Assembly (NCBI GenBank): GCA_020717935.1
Contig: DYDK01000026.1
Location: 1-12,337, forward strand
Length of the DNA stretch: 12,337 bases
Direction of reading: 5' to 3'
DNA from: Desulfocapsa sp.
GTDB taxonomy: Bacteria; Desulfobacterota; Desulfobulbia; Desulfobulbales; Desulfocapsaceae
A program made the position numbers and the translations under genes. How positions within the stretch are numbered: position 1 is the first letter of the stretch; each line of letters opens with the position of its first letter. Below the pieces are notes generated by a model that was given only the letters and a program-made list of their open reading frames with translations, was not told the origin of the DNA and made no database searches. Positions 1-6,361 of this stretch are shown in pieces.

Positions 1-161
1 CGGAGTACAGGATAGGTGCGTTTAAAAAACGGTAAAAAACACCAAAAACAACCATGTACTGTTGCGCTGTCAGTAAAAAATAAAATTAGCACCACAAGCA
101 TGTGAGCCTATGCACAAATCCCCTGCGTAAAACTCGACGAGAGGGGGTTTCCGTTCAGGCA
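1..161. mobile_element. Foreign sequence abutting truncated hsdS; possible insertion-sequence end
   Basis: The sequence left of position about 165 does not continue the HsdS reading frame and is AT-rich with poly-A/T runs, unlike the hsd genes. The hsdS frame runs into it and stops within a base or two of the junction. The edge next to hsdS (about 120-161) carries a GC-rich block with a CCCC/GGGGG pair, the kind of end seen on insertion sequences. A short plus-strand frame at 3-35 (EYRIGAFKKR then TAA) could be the C-terminus of a transposase entering from the left, but ten residues identify nothing. I do not recognise the IS family, and only one end would be inside the window, so neither terminal inverted repeats nor target duplication can be checked. 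A plain deletion or rearrangement joining unrelated DNA is the alternative. Confidence 0.3.
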
Positions 162-944
162 CTAACTACCATCTTTCGCAATCAGAATGTCGTTCATTAA
201 TGGACGGCAATCTGCACTCACTAAGGCAACAAAGTCATCTTTGGAAATGTGACGACATGTCTCCGTGTTAATGCCCCACTGATACATATCCTTTACCGAA
301 GCCATCGGCAGACCAGACTCAACCGTGGGTGGACTCTGATGTGCGCCATCAGTAATTTTTGTCGTTACATCTTCCAGAGAGACAACTACCCAATCCTCCT
401 GCGCTTCTTCCACGAACCACTGGCGGAAGAGGGTTTCGGCCATGGCTTCGAGGGTTTTGTTTTGGCGGTGGAGCAGGTCGATTTTGTCGTCGAGGCTGGA
501 GAGCACCGAGGCGATGGCTTTTTGTTCTGATTCGTCACTTGGAAGGAAGAGCGGTATTGAAAGCAAGCTGGATTGGCTCAATTTTGGCTGCACAGCACCT
601 GTCAGATAAGGATTCAAATCAAGACCCATGAAGTAATAGGCAATAAACTTATTATGGAAGTCTTTCTTGCCTTTCAGTACATGCGCATGATTGTTCACCC
701 AGAATTTGCCGTTAGCGATGAATGCGATGGGGGTCTGGCGTGATTTTAGATTTTCACCATCTTCTGAAATCAGCAAATATTGACCGTCGAACAAATAATC
801 ACTTACTTGGTCTATTACTCCCGAAGCACCGTAATAAGGGAACTCGCCCTGTCTTTTCTCGCGCTCCATTTTGCTAAGGGGAACTCTAATTTGATCATGG
901 AGTTCAGCAAAATCTAATAGCGAAAATTCTTTCCACTCACTCAT
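162..944 (-). CDS. hsdS: Type I restriction-modification specificity subunit HsdS, 3'-truncated
   Basis: HsdS gives a type I restriction-modification complex its DNA target through two target recognition domains (TRDs), each reading half of a split site. The 260-residue product has TRD1 at about 1-135, with a family-type ending (QPKLSQSSL, then the I-P-L-F-L-P boundary). The conserved helical spacer follows at about 136-182 (EQKAIASVLSSLDDKID and LFRQWFVEE). TRD2 starts near 185 but stops after about 75 residues at ILIAKDGS, where family members normally continue. Full HsdS proteins are about 400 residues or more, so half of TRD2 and the second spacer are missing. The start ATG overlaps the stop of the upstream ORF6N gene as ATGA, and a GGGGAGG ribosome binding site lies inside that gene's last codons. 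The truncation coincides with unrelated sequence at 1-161. Loss of full-length specificity is likely, although half-length HsdS proteins can sometimes dimerise. The family call is firm; function is doubtful. Confidence 0.85.
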   Translation of the reverse strand: MSEWKEFSLLDFAELHDQIRVPLSKMEREKRQGEFPYYGASGVIDQVSDYLFDGQYLLISEDGENLKSRQTPIAFIANGKFWVNNHAHVLKGKKDFHNKFIAYYFMGLDLNPYLTGAVQPKLSQSSLLSIPLFLPSDESEQKAIASVLSSLDDKIDLLHRQNKTLEAMAETLFRQWFVEEAQEDWVVVSLEDVTTKITDGAHQSPPTVESGLPMASVKDMYQWGINTETCRHISKDDFVALVSADCRPLMNDILIAKDGS

Positions 945-1855
945 ACCCCCATCCTCCCCAGCATCTCAATGACCCGCATCTCCATCTTTGAAAACGCGAA
1001 CCATTTCTTGCCCAGATCCTTCAGGGACGCGCCGATATGGTAGATATCGTCGTCGATGATCAGAAAACGGTCGTGGGCGAGTTTGAATTCCCGCGCCTCG
1101 ATGGCCGGGTATTGCGCGTTGAATTTGGCGATGTCCTGGGCGAGTTGGCGGCTGATGGTTCTGGTCAGCAGTTGCACGCTCACCCCCGCCTTGCGCTTGG
1201 CGAGCAGCAGCAACACGCTTTCGTCTACATAGTTGTCGATCAGGATAATCCGGCGGTTGGCGGCACGGATCAAATCGCTGACAAAGGCATAGGCGTCAAA
1301 AACCTGCCCGTCGTAAAAAATGCCCTGTTTGGGTATCGCCGATTTATCTTCAATGGCGTTGAGGACTCGTTCCACTTTCTGATCGGTCTGGGCTTGTTTC
1401 AATTCCAGACTGTCCAATCGCTGAAAGACCTGGGCGTTCGAAATAAGAAAGCGGCGCATGGCGACAAAAGCATTCATGATTTGAACGCTGACTTTGACTG
1501 CTGTTTCACTGCGGAGCACTGCCGAAAGCATGGCAACACCCTGTTCGGTAAAGACATAGGGCAGATATTTTCGGTGTTGTCCCCTGCCTTTTTCTAAGGT
1601 CGCAAATTGCGACCTTAAAGCGGCCTCACTTGAAGTCGCAAGTTGCGACCTCAAGTTTTCAAACTCACTCTCTGAGAGTTGAAACATAAACTCGGCAGGG
1701 AATCTTTCGACATTGCGTTTCACCTGTTCATTAAGCCGCTTGGTTTCGACTCCGTACAATTTAGCCAGTTCTTCATCAAACATGACCTGAACGCCGCGTA
1801 TGGTGTAGATGTACTTTTGAAGATCATCAGCAAGAATCAAGGAACTATCCGTCAT
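941..1855 (-). CDS. ORF6N domain protein with C-terminal PLD-like (HKD-variant) domain
   Basis: The 304-residue product begins with an ORF6N domain (about 8-115). ORF6N domains are found in phage and accessory proteins and are thought to bind DNA. The family signatures IRGVQVMFDEELAKLYGV (19-36) and YVFTEQGVAMLSAVL (100-114) are visible. A predicted helical linker at about 140-175 leads to a second domain at about 185-292. That domain contains H261-x-R263-x4-D268 followed by GAS, matching the phospholipase D HxKxxxxD pattern with Lys replaced by Arg. Proteins of this make-up are often encoded inside type I restriction-modification operons, but their role is not settled. Residues 68-74 (LRSQLAT) and 80-86 (LRSQFAT) are a tandem repeat encoded by two DNA palindromes. 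The start overlaps the stop of the upstream deleted paralogue by four bases, and GGGGAGGG supplies the ribosome binding site. The stop overlaps hsdS in the same way, so co-translation is likely. The gene appears intact. Confidence 0.85.
   Translation of the reverse strand: MTDSSLILADDLQKYIYTIRGVQVMFDEELAKLYGVETKRLNEQVKRNVERFPAEFMFQLSESEFENLRSQLATSSEAALRSQFATLEKGRGQHRKYLPYVFTEQGVAMLSAVLRSETAVKVSVQIMNAFVAMRRFLISNAQVFQRLDSLELKQAQTDQKVERVLNAIEDKSAIPKQGIFYDGQVFDAYAFVSDLIRAANRRIILIDNYVDESVLLLLAKRKAGVSVQLLTRTISRQLAQDIAKFNAQYPAIEAREFKLAHDRFLIIDDDIYHIGASLKDLGKKWFAFSKMEMRVIEMLGRMGV
953..967. repeat. Direct repeat, tail of the intact ORF6N gene (partner at 1863-1877)
   Basis: CCTCCCCAGCATCTC occurs here and at 1863-1877, exactly 910 bases apart, at the 3' ends of the two ORF6N genes. 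On the minus strand it encodes EMLGR and supplies the GGGGAGG ribosome binding site for the next gene. It is evidence for tandem duplication. Confidence 0.8.
1595..1617. repeat. ORF6N palindrome copy 1
   Basis: TAAGGTCGCAA and TTGCGACCTTA form perfect 11-base arms around one base. It lies in the intact ORF6N gene and encodes LRSQFAT (residues 80-86). Confidence 0.9.
1629..1655. repeat. ORF6N palindrome copy 2
   Basis: The 13-base arms CTTGAAGTCGCAA and TTGCGACCTCAAG surround one base, with one mismatch. It encodes LRSQLAT (residues 68-74), twelve codons upstream of copy 1, so the two form a 36-base in-frame tandem unit. Confidence 0.85.
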
Positions 1856-1862
1856 AGCCCAC

Positions 1863-1877
1863 CCTCCCCAGCATCTC
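1863..1877. repeat. Direct repeat, tail of the deleted ORF6N gene (partner at 953-967)
   Basis: This is the second copy of the 15-base tail sequence. Here it is read out of frame (GDAGE) because of the upstream deletion, yet it still supplies the ribosome binding site of the intact ORF6N gene. Confidence 0.8.
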
Positions 1878-1900
1878 CACCACCCAAGTGCTTCCGGGAA

Positions 1901-1921
1901 GGTATCACATTTTGCGATACC
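1901..1921. repeat. ORF6N palindrome copy 3
   Basis: GGTATCACA and TGCGATACC form nine-base arms with one mismatch around TTT. It lies in the deleted ORF6N paralogue at the position matching copies 1 and 2 (VSQNVIP), with an A/T change in each arm. Confidence 0.75.
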
Positions 1922-2110
1922 ATGAATTCAACCTCTTCTTCAGTAAGCTGAAACATAAAATCGGGTGGAAAACATTTCATGTTTCTTTTTACCTGTTCCC
2001 TCAGCCTGATAGGTTTTACATCGTAAAAAGCGGCCAAATCCTTATCCAGCATGACCTGTACGCCCCGCATGGTAAATATGCGCTGCTCAATGTTGGATAT
2101 ATGCAACAAA

Positions 2111-2257
2111 TCACTCATAGATTCCTCTTTCGCTCTTTAAGGTCACATTTTGTGACCTTAAAGACACCTCGCTCACAGGCAAGCTCGTCGAATATTTCAA
2201 ACTGGTGAACCGGTCACAATCTGTGACCACAAGTTCCGGCATCAGGTTCAGGCTCAT
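2111..2257 (-). CDS. 48-codon overlapping small frame between hsdM and ORF6N genes
   Basis: This frame starts at an ATG whose bases overlap the hsdM stop (ATGA at 2254-2257) and ends eight bases inside the deleted ORF6N gene, filling the junction exactly. The product starts [17 protein letters not shown] and ends [14 protein letters not shown], with no recognisable domain. Two of the local palindromes are inside it, and the segment LRSQNVTLK resembles the LRSQ-x-AT repeat of the intact ORF6N protein. It may therefore be a fragment of yet another ORF6N copy, a genuine coupling peptide, or non-coding junction DNA that happens to be open. There is no codon or conservation evidence here, so this is a possible gene only. 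Confidence 0.3.
   Translation of the reverse strand: MSLNLMPELVVTDCDRFTSLKYSTSLPVSEVSLRSQNVTLKSERGIYE
2135..2163. repeat. ORF6N palindrome copy 4
   Basis: Perfect 13-base arms CTTTAAGGTCACA and TGTGACCTTAAAG surround TTT, making this the longest perfect copy. It lies just upstream of the deleted ORF6N gene, inside the 48-codon frame, where it reads LRSQNVTLK. Confidence 0.9.
2212..2228. repeat. ORF6N palindrome copy 5
   Basis: Perfect seven-base arms GGTCACA and TGTGACC surround ATC. It lies about 26 bases downstream of the hsdM stop. The 48-codon frame reads it differently (VVTDCDR), so the DNA shape is kept while the LRSQ coding is not. Confidence 0.75.
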
Positions 2258-3747
2258 ATCTTCACCTTCGCCAAGTTCTCCGCAATCAAGGCATTCAGCT
2301 TCGCCTCTTCCTTTAACTGTTCGTCAAACTCCGCCTTGAGCCGGGTGAAGCGTTCCTTGAAATCAAAGTCATCCTCGTCGTCCGGCAGGCCGACATAGCG
2401 GCCCGGAGTCAGCACATAGTCCAGTTCGCGCACACGCTCGATGGGGGCGGAGTTGCAGAAGCCCTTCACATCTTCATAACCACCGCTGGGATTGCGCCAG
2501 TTGTGGTAGGTGCTGGTGATGGTGGCAATGTCTTCTTCTGAAAACTCTTTAGTGCGGCGGTTGATGAGGTGGCCGAGGTTGCGGGCGTCGATGAAGAGAA
2601 TTTCATCGGCGCGGTTGCGGAACTTGCCGTTGGTCTTATTGCGGCTTAGAAACCACAGGCAAGCGGGGATTTGCGTATTCAAAAACAGCTTGGCGGGCAG
2701 GTTGACGATGCAGTCCACCAGCCGCGCCTCGACCAGGGCCTTGCGGATATCGCCCTCACCGGAGCTTTTGGAAGTGAGCGCGCCCTTGGCGAGCACGAAA
2801 CCGGCCTGACCGCCCGGATTCAGGTGATAGAGGAAGTGTTGTATCCAGGCGTAGTTGGCGTTGCCGGTGGGCGGCACGCCGTGTTGCCAGCGGCCGTCCT
2901 TGCGCAGCAGGTCGCCGCTCCAATCGCTGTCGTTGAAGGGCGGGTTGGCGATGACGTAATCGGCCTTCAGGTCTTTGTGGGCGTCATTCAGAAACGAGCC
3001 TTCGTTGTTCCACTTCACCTGTGAGCTGTCGAGGTGGCGGATGGCGAGGTTCATCTTGGCCAGTCGCCAGGTGGTCTGGTTGCTCTCTTGCCCGTAAATG
3101 GAGATGTCGTTGACCTTGCCCTGATGGCCGGTGACGAATTTTTCCGATTGCACGAACATGCCGCCGGAACCGCAGCAGGGGTCGAGCACTCGGCCCTTAT
3201 AGGGCTCCAACATTTCCACCAGCAGTTCGACCACGCTGCGCGGCGTGTAGAACTGACCGCCCTTCTTGCCTTCGGCCAGCGCAAACTCGCCGAGGAAGTA
3301 TTCAAACACATGGCCGAGCAGGTCGGCGCTGCGGGCTTTGGCATCACCGAGGGCGATGTTGCCGACAAGGTCGATCAAGCCGCCCAGGCTGGTGGGGTCG
3401 AGATTGCCGCGCGCGAAGACCTTGGGCAGCACATCGCGCAGCGAGGGGTTTTCCTTTTCGATGGCGTCCATGGCGGCATCCACCGTCTTGCCGATATCCG
3501 GCTGCTTGGCCTGGGTGAGCAGATACGACCAGCGCGCCGTCTCTGGCACGAAGAACACATTCTCCGCCCTGTATTCGTCCTTATCCTCCGGGTCGGCCCC
3601 GGCATAATCGCCTTCACCATTTTTCAGCTTCTCGTACAGCTCGTCGAAGGCGTCTGAGATGTACTTGAGGAAGATCAACCCCAGCACAATGTGCTTGTAC
3701 TCCGCCGCGTCAATGTTCTTGCGCAGCTTGTCCGCCGCCTTCCACAT
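2254..3747 (-). CDS. hsdM: Type I restriction-modification DNA methyltransferase subunit HsdM (N-terminal start disrupted)
   Basis: HsdM transfers a methyl group from S-adenosylmethionine to adenine N6 and, with HsdS, forms the modification enzyme. The 497-residue frame has the helical HsdM N-terminal domain (about 1-130, beginning [18 protein letters not shown]), then [15 protein letters not shown]. The SAM-binding motif DPCCGSGG is at 189-196 and the catalytic NPPF motif at 268-271, preceded by ADYVIA. A C-terminal helical region includes [12 protein letters not shown]. All key residues are present. The ATG at 3747 is not the natural start: the family N-terminus MARKA begins at ATG 3795 after an AAGGA ribosome binding site, but codon 9 of that frame is TAG. 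Translation from 3747, which lacks a clear ribosome binding site, would cost only 16 residues. The gene overlaps the following small frame by four bases. hsdR would be expected to the left, beyond the truncated hsdS. Either a weakened gene or an early pseudogene fits. Confidence 0.88.
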   Translation of the reverse strand: MWKAADKLRKNIDAAEYKHIVLGLIFLKYISDAFDELYEKLKNGEGDYAGADPEDKDEYRAENVFFVPETARWSYLLTQAKQPDIGKTVDAAMDAIEKENPSLRDVLPKVFARGNLDPTSLGGLIDLVGNIALGDAKARSADLLGHVFEYFLGEFALAEGKKGGQFYTPRSVVELLVEMLEPYKGRVLDPCCGSGGMFVQSEKFVTGHQGKVNDISIYGQESNQTTWRLAKMNLAIRHLDSSQVKWNNEGSFLNDAHKDLKADYVIANPPFNDSDWSGDLLRKDGRWQHGVPPTGNANYAWIQHFLYHLNPGGQAGFVLAKGALTSKSSGEGDIRKALVEARLVDCIVNLPAKLFLNTQIPACLWFLSRNKTNGKFRNRADEILFIDARNLGHLINRRTKEFSEEDIATITSTYHNWRNPSGGYEDVKGFCNSAPIERVRELDYVLTPGRYVGLPDDEDDFDFKERFTRLKAEFDEQLKEEAKLNALIAENLAKVKI

Positions 3748-3795
3748 CTGCTTTTCGATGGGTTCTTCCTATTTTGGTACTGCTTTCCTGGCCAT
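3748..3795 (-). other. hsdM: Original hsdM 5' end with in-frame TAG at codon 9
   Basis: Reading from ATG 3795 gives M-A-R-K-A-V-P-K-stop-E-E-P-I-E-K-Q and then the continuous HsdM frame starting at Met 3747. The residues around the stop fit the usual HsdM start ([22 protein letters not shown]), so the TAG at 3769-3771 most likely replaced a lysine (AAG) or glutamine (CAG) codon by one base change. The ribosome binding site AAGGA lies about six bases before this ATG. This shows where the ancestral gene began and that full-length HsdM requires readthrough, suppression or an internal start. Confidence 0.7.
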
Positions 3796-4157
3796 ATTGT
3801 TCCTTTATTGAGCACAACCGTTTCGGTCGAGATTTGGTTGGCTAACAAGTAATTCTGCTGATCTGTATATCCACCCCGACTTGCAAGAGTAGTGGATGTT
3901 TTCTTCACAAACAAACTCAGGTTCTTTGGCTTCCTACCCTCAGAAAAGCTGGTAGTGTACCAATATCTCTTTCAATAATCGCTAAAATTATTCTATGCTC
4001 GAATGCTCGCTTTTCCGCATACCATCCGGATTGGGAGGATATGCAATTTTTGAATAACTTCCTCTGAACCCGGCCCCATCTATGCCCTGATCGAAAAATA
4101 GAAGAGCCTCTCCCACAAGCGGATGAACCAGTTGACCCGCCGCAAACCACATTTCCC
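3796..4157. other. Gene-free stretch between patatin gene and hsdM
   Basis: This 362-base stretch is more AT-rich than the genes on either side. It should hold the hsdM promoter, but I see no convincing pair of -35 and -10 hexamers. Only a five-base-pair hairpin (TGGTA/TACCA near 3951-3963) could act as a weak end to the patatin transcript. Frames that cross it are out-of-frame continuations of neighbouring genes with no family features. The change in composition suggests the edge of the block carrying the restriction-modification locus, but no attachment site or tRNA remnant was seen. Confidence 0.4.
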
Positions 4158-4964
4158 TCATAAACATCCCCCCGACAAGGCCCCGTCCAGCAGTCCCAGC
4201 CCCAGCGCCCTGATCTCCGCCGCCTTGTGAAAATGAAAGGTCTTGAACCCATTGGTGGCGGGCTCCACAAGGCAGATGCGCTTGCCGCTGTTGCTCAGGA
4301 ACGTGCGGGTCTGGTTGTAGATGAGCAGCCGCATGGAGCGCTCGAACATCTCCAGGATATTCATGGTCTTGAAAGTATTGGTGGGAAGTGCGTTCGAAAA
4401 GGCATTTTTTCCGAGCACATCGACGGCCAGGACATTGGCGAAGGTCGCCTCTTCGACGCCGAGATTTTCGCACAGAAAGCCGTCGCCATAGATGTCGCCC
4501 TCGATGATATGTTCCGCGAAGATGCCGGGGATGGCCATGGTCGCCAGCACCGCGTCTTTGATGGAAATGTCGTCGTCCGCGTCAAACACTCGCTTGTCGC
4601 CGTTTCTGAGATTGGTGGCAATGATCTTAAGGGGGATGCGGGTTCCACTCATCCTCGTATCATGGAACATCCCCTCAAAAATGCCGGCAATTTTGCGGGT
4701 GTCAACCACGGCATTGCCGGAAAAGGAAAACTGGATCCAGTTGAACACCCCGGAAAAGTGCTGGATGTGGGCGAAGATTTCCCGCTCTTGCATCCCCACG
4801 GCCACGCAGGCACCGATGATGCCGCCCATGCTCGTACCGACAATCTCGCCGGGCGTCAGACCGCGCTGCTCCAGGTCATGCAAAACGCCAAGATGGGCGA
4901 TGCCCAGTGCCCCGCCCCCGGAGAGAACCAGGGAAAATTTGCCTGGATGAAATTTCTCGGTCAT
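4158..4964 (-). CDS. Patatin-like phospholipase family protein
   Basis: Patatin-like proteins are serine lipid acyl hydrolases that use a Ser-Asp dyad. The 268-residue product has the oxyanion-hole glycine motif GGGALG at 16-21. The nucleophile elbow G-T-S-M-G places the catalytic Ser at 45, and a likely catalytic Asp is Asp161 in YGDGFLCENLG. That last motif is usually D-G-G or D-G-A and here reads D-G-F. There is no signal peptide or membrane segment, so a cytoplasmic location is likely. It matches the small bacterial RssA/YlbK-type group in length. The start lies only four bases after the stop of the DUF2058 gene, so the two are probably co-transcribed and translationally coupled. The substrate cannot be told from sequence. 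Confidence 0.88.
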   Translation of the reverse strand: MTEKFHPGKFSLVLSGGGALGIAHLGVLHDLEQRGLTPGEIVGTSMGGIIGACVAVGMQEREIFAHIQHFSGVFNWIQFSFSGNAVVDTRKIAGIFEGMFHDTRMSGTRIPLKIIATNLRNGDKRVFDADDDISIKDAVLATMAIPGIFAEHIIEGDIYGDGFLCENLGVEEATFANVLAVDVLGKNAFSNALPTNTFKTMNILEMFERSMRLLIYNQTRTFLSNSGKRICLVEPATNGFKTFHFHKAAEIRALGLGLLDGALSGGCL

Positions 4965-4968
4965 GACT

Positions 4969-5517
4969 CTACCAGATCAAATCATCCGGTATCTGATAGG
5001 CCGCATAGGAATCATCGGGGTCAGCCGGGGTCTCTTGCGGCGAGGTGTGGTGCAGGACAACGAGATCCGGCTGCCAGGCCCTGATCTTCTCGGCAATCGA
5101 CGCCGGAACCACACCGTAGCCGTCTTTATCCCGGACGATTGCCAGTTGGCCCCGGCTCAACTCGTCCACCATCTCCCTGGTCGGCAGAAAGAGCCGCACT
5201 ATTTTGTTGTTGTCGGTGAAACGATAGGCAACAGTACCATCTTTCAGGGACAGGCGGTTGGTGGCGATGAGTTGTCTGATCTGGGCTTTTGCCTCATTTT
5301 TCTTCGCCTCCTCCTGCTGTTTCTGGTTGGCGATCCGTGCCCGTTCTTTTTTTTCGTTCAGGGCCTGTTGGGCGTGGAGTTTGTTTTCGGGCGGGGCCTG
5401 AACACACCCCTTGGCCTGTTCTTTGTTTGATTTATAGAGGTTTTTTTTGGCCTGACCGACCTGCTTCTTATCGACCAGACCCATTTTGAGAAATTGATCC
5501 CGGAGTGAATTTGCCAT
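4969..5517 (-). CDS. DUF2058 domain protein (YaiL-like)
   Basis: The 182-residue product matches the DUF2058 family exemplified by E. coli YaiL. It has an N-terminal LRDQFLKMGLVDKKQ block (about 5-19) and a long charged, Gln/Lys/Glu-rich helix likely to be a coiled coil (about 20-80). A core follows with IRQLIATNRL and the F-T-D-N-N-K-I block (about 80-115), then the family ending PDDLIW at the extreme C-terminus. YaiL is described as nucleoprotein- or polysome-associated, and its biochemical role is unknown. A strong AAGGAG ribosome binding site lies about nine bases before ATG 5517. It is 15 bases downstream of the small cysteine-rich gene and four bases upstream of the patatin gene, which suggests one operon. 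Confidence 0.88.
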   Translation of the reverse strand: MANSLRDQFLKMGLVDKKQVGQAKKNLYKSNKEQAKGCVQAPPENKLHAQQALNEKKERARIANQKQQEEAKKNEAKAQIRQLIATNRLSLKDGTVAYRFTDNNKIVRLFLPTREMVDELSRGQLAIVRDKDGYGVVPASIAEKIRAWQPDLVVLHHTSPQETPADPDDSYAAYQIPDDLIW

Positions 5518-5532
5518 GGATGGAGACTCCTT

Positions 5533-5811
5533 TCAAGAAAATGACATTGCCATGGGAATGCTTTCTTTCTCAGGGACACGCAGCCGCTGTTCCCAGAGCG
5601 GGCATTGCTTGCGGATACACTCTTTGTTGCGCAGGTATTGATCGCAGTGGCTCTCGGCCTCGGCTCGCAAGGGCAGGGAAAGCATCTCTTGAGAGAGGCG
5701 GGCGGTTTCGCTGAGGGCGACATAGGTTTCGCGCTGACAGCAGCGGCCGCGCTCTGTGTGGTAACCATACAGAGCGTATAAATACAGGGACATCATACAC
5801 TTATTTGCCAT
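5533..5811 (-). CDS. Small cysteine-rich hypothetical protein
   Basis: I do not recognise this 92-residue product. It has six cysteines (5, 24-25, 56, 65, 70); the last three are spaced C-x8-C-x4-C in a charged C-terminal half, which might form a metal or disulfide site. The N-terminus has a short hydrophobic, tyrosine-rich stretch (MMSLYLYALYGYH) but no clear signal peptide. The start is uncertain: ATG 5811 has GAGGA immediately before it with almost no spacing, and two further ATGs follow at codons 6 and 7. It is adjacent to and co-oriented with the DUF2058 gene (15-base gap), which supports a real gene. Confidence 0.6.
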   Translation of the reverse strand: MANKCMMSLYLYALYGYHTERGRCCQRETYVALSETARLSQEMLSLPLRAEAESHCDQYLRNKECIRKQCPLWEQRLRVPEKESIPMAMSFS

Positions 5812-5942
5812 TCCTCATCTTCTTCTGTCCAGCTTGCCGTTGTTTCACCGTTCTCATCAAAGACAGCTCAAGCGATTCGGGAAAGTTTCCAAGTACCTGT
5901 TCAGATTGTGGTTCCTTCGTTCATACAATCTGATCTTGTTTG

Positions 5943-6350
<408 letters not shown>

Positions 6351-6361
6351 TCATCAAGGGG

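Larger units (their letters stand above)
1852..2118 (-). pseudogene. ORF6N domain gene remnant with internal deletion
   Basis: The 88-residue frame opens with a clear ORF6N N-terminal domain, including MRGVQVMLDKDLAAFYDV and QVKRNMKCFPPDFMFQL. It is a diverged paralogue of the next gene. It runs through SQNVIPSRKHLGG, where ORF6N proteins normally continue into the LPYVFTEQGVAML block, and then changes to a Gly/Glu-rich tail (GDAGEGGL) and stops. Read in another frame, the same last bases encode VVEMLGRVG, close to the VIEMLGRMG tail of the intact downstream paralogue. The simplest reading is a once full-length gene that lost about 200 codons, leaving head and tail joined out of frame. A ribosome binding site (AGAGGAAT) precedes ATG 2118. 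The stop TGA overlaps the next start as ATGA. The short domain could still be made and might bind DNA, so a regulatory role cannot be excluded. Confidence 0.75.

Noticed and set aside
1595..2228. CRISPR-like array in the ORF6N region
   Set aside because: The repeated units are palindromes of different length, irregularly spaced and partly within coding sequence; there are no uniform spacers or cas genes.
3034..3657. Plus-strand open frame opposite hsdM (207 codons)
   Set aside because: It mirrors the codon pattern of hsdM; the product is low-complexity and unlike any family.
3951..3963. Short hairpin TGGTA/TACCA after the patatin gene
   Set aside because: The stem has only five pairs and a poor T-run; cannot be distinguished from chance.
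3988..4473. Minus-strand frame overlapping the patatin 3' end (161 codons)
   Set aside because: It is the patatin gene in another frame for most of its length and then runs into gene-free DNA; no family features.
4227..5084. Plus-strand open frame opposite the patatin and DUF2058 genes (285 codons)
   Set aside because: It crosses two well-identified genes in antisense and shows no domain.
5902..5932. Hairpin CAGATTGT/ACAATCTG after the VOC gene
   Set aside because: Eight-base arms with a 15-base loop and no T-tract in the direction of transcription; insufficient as a terminator.
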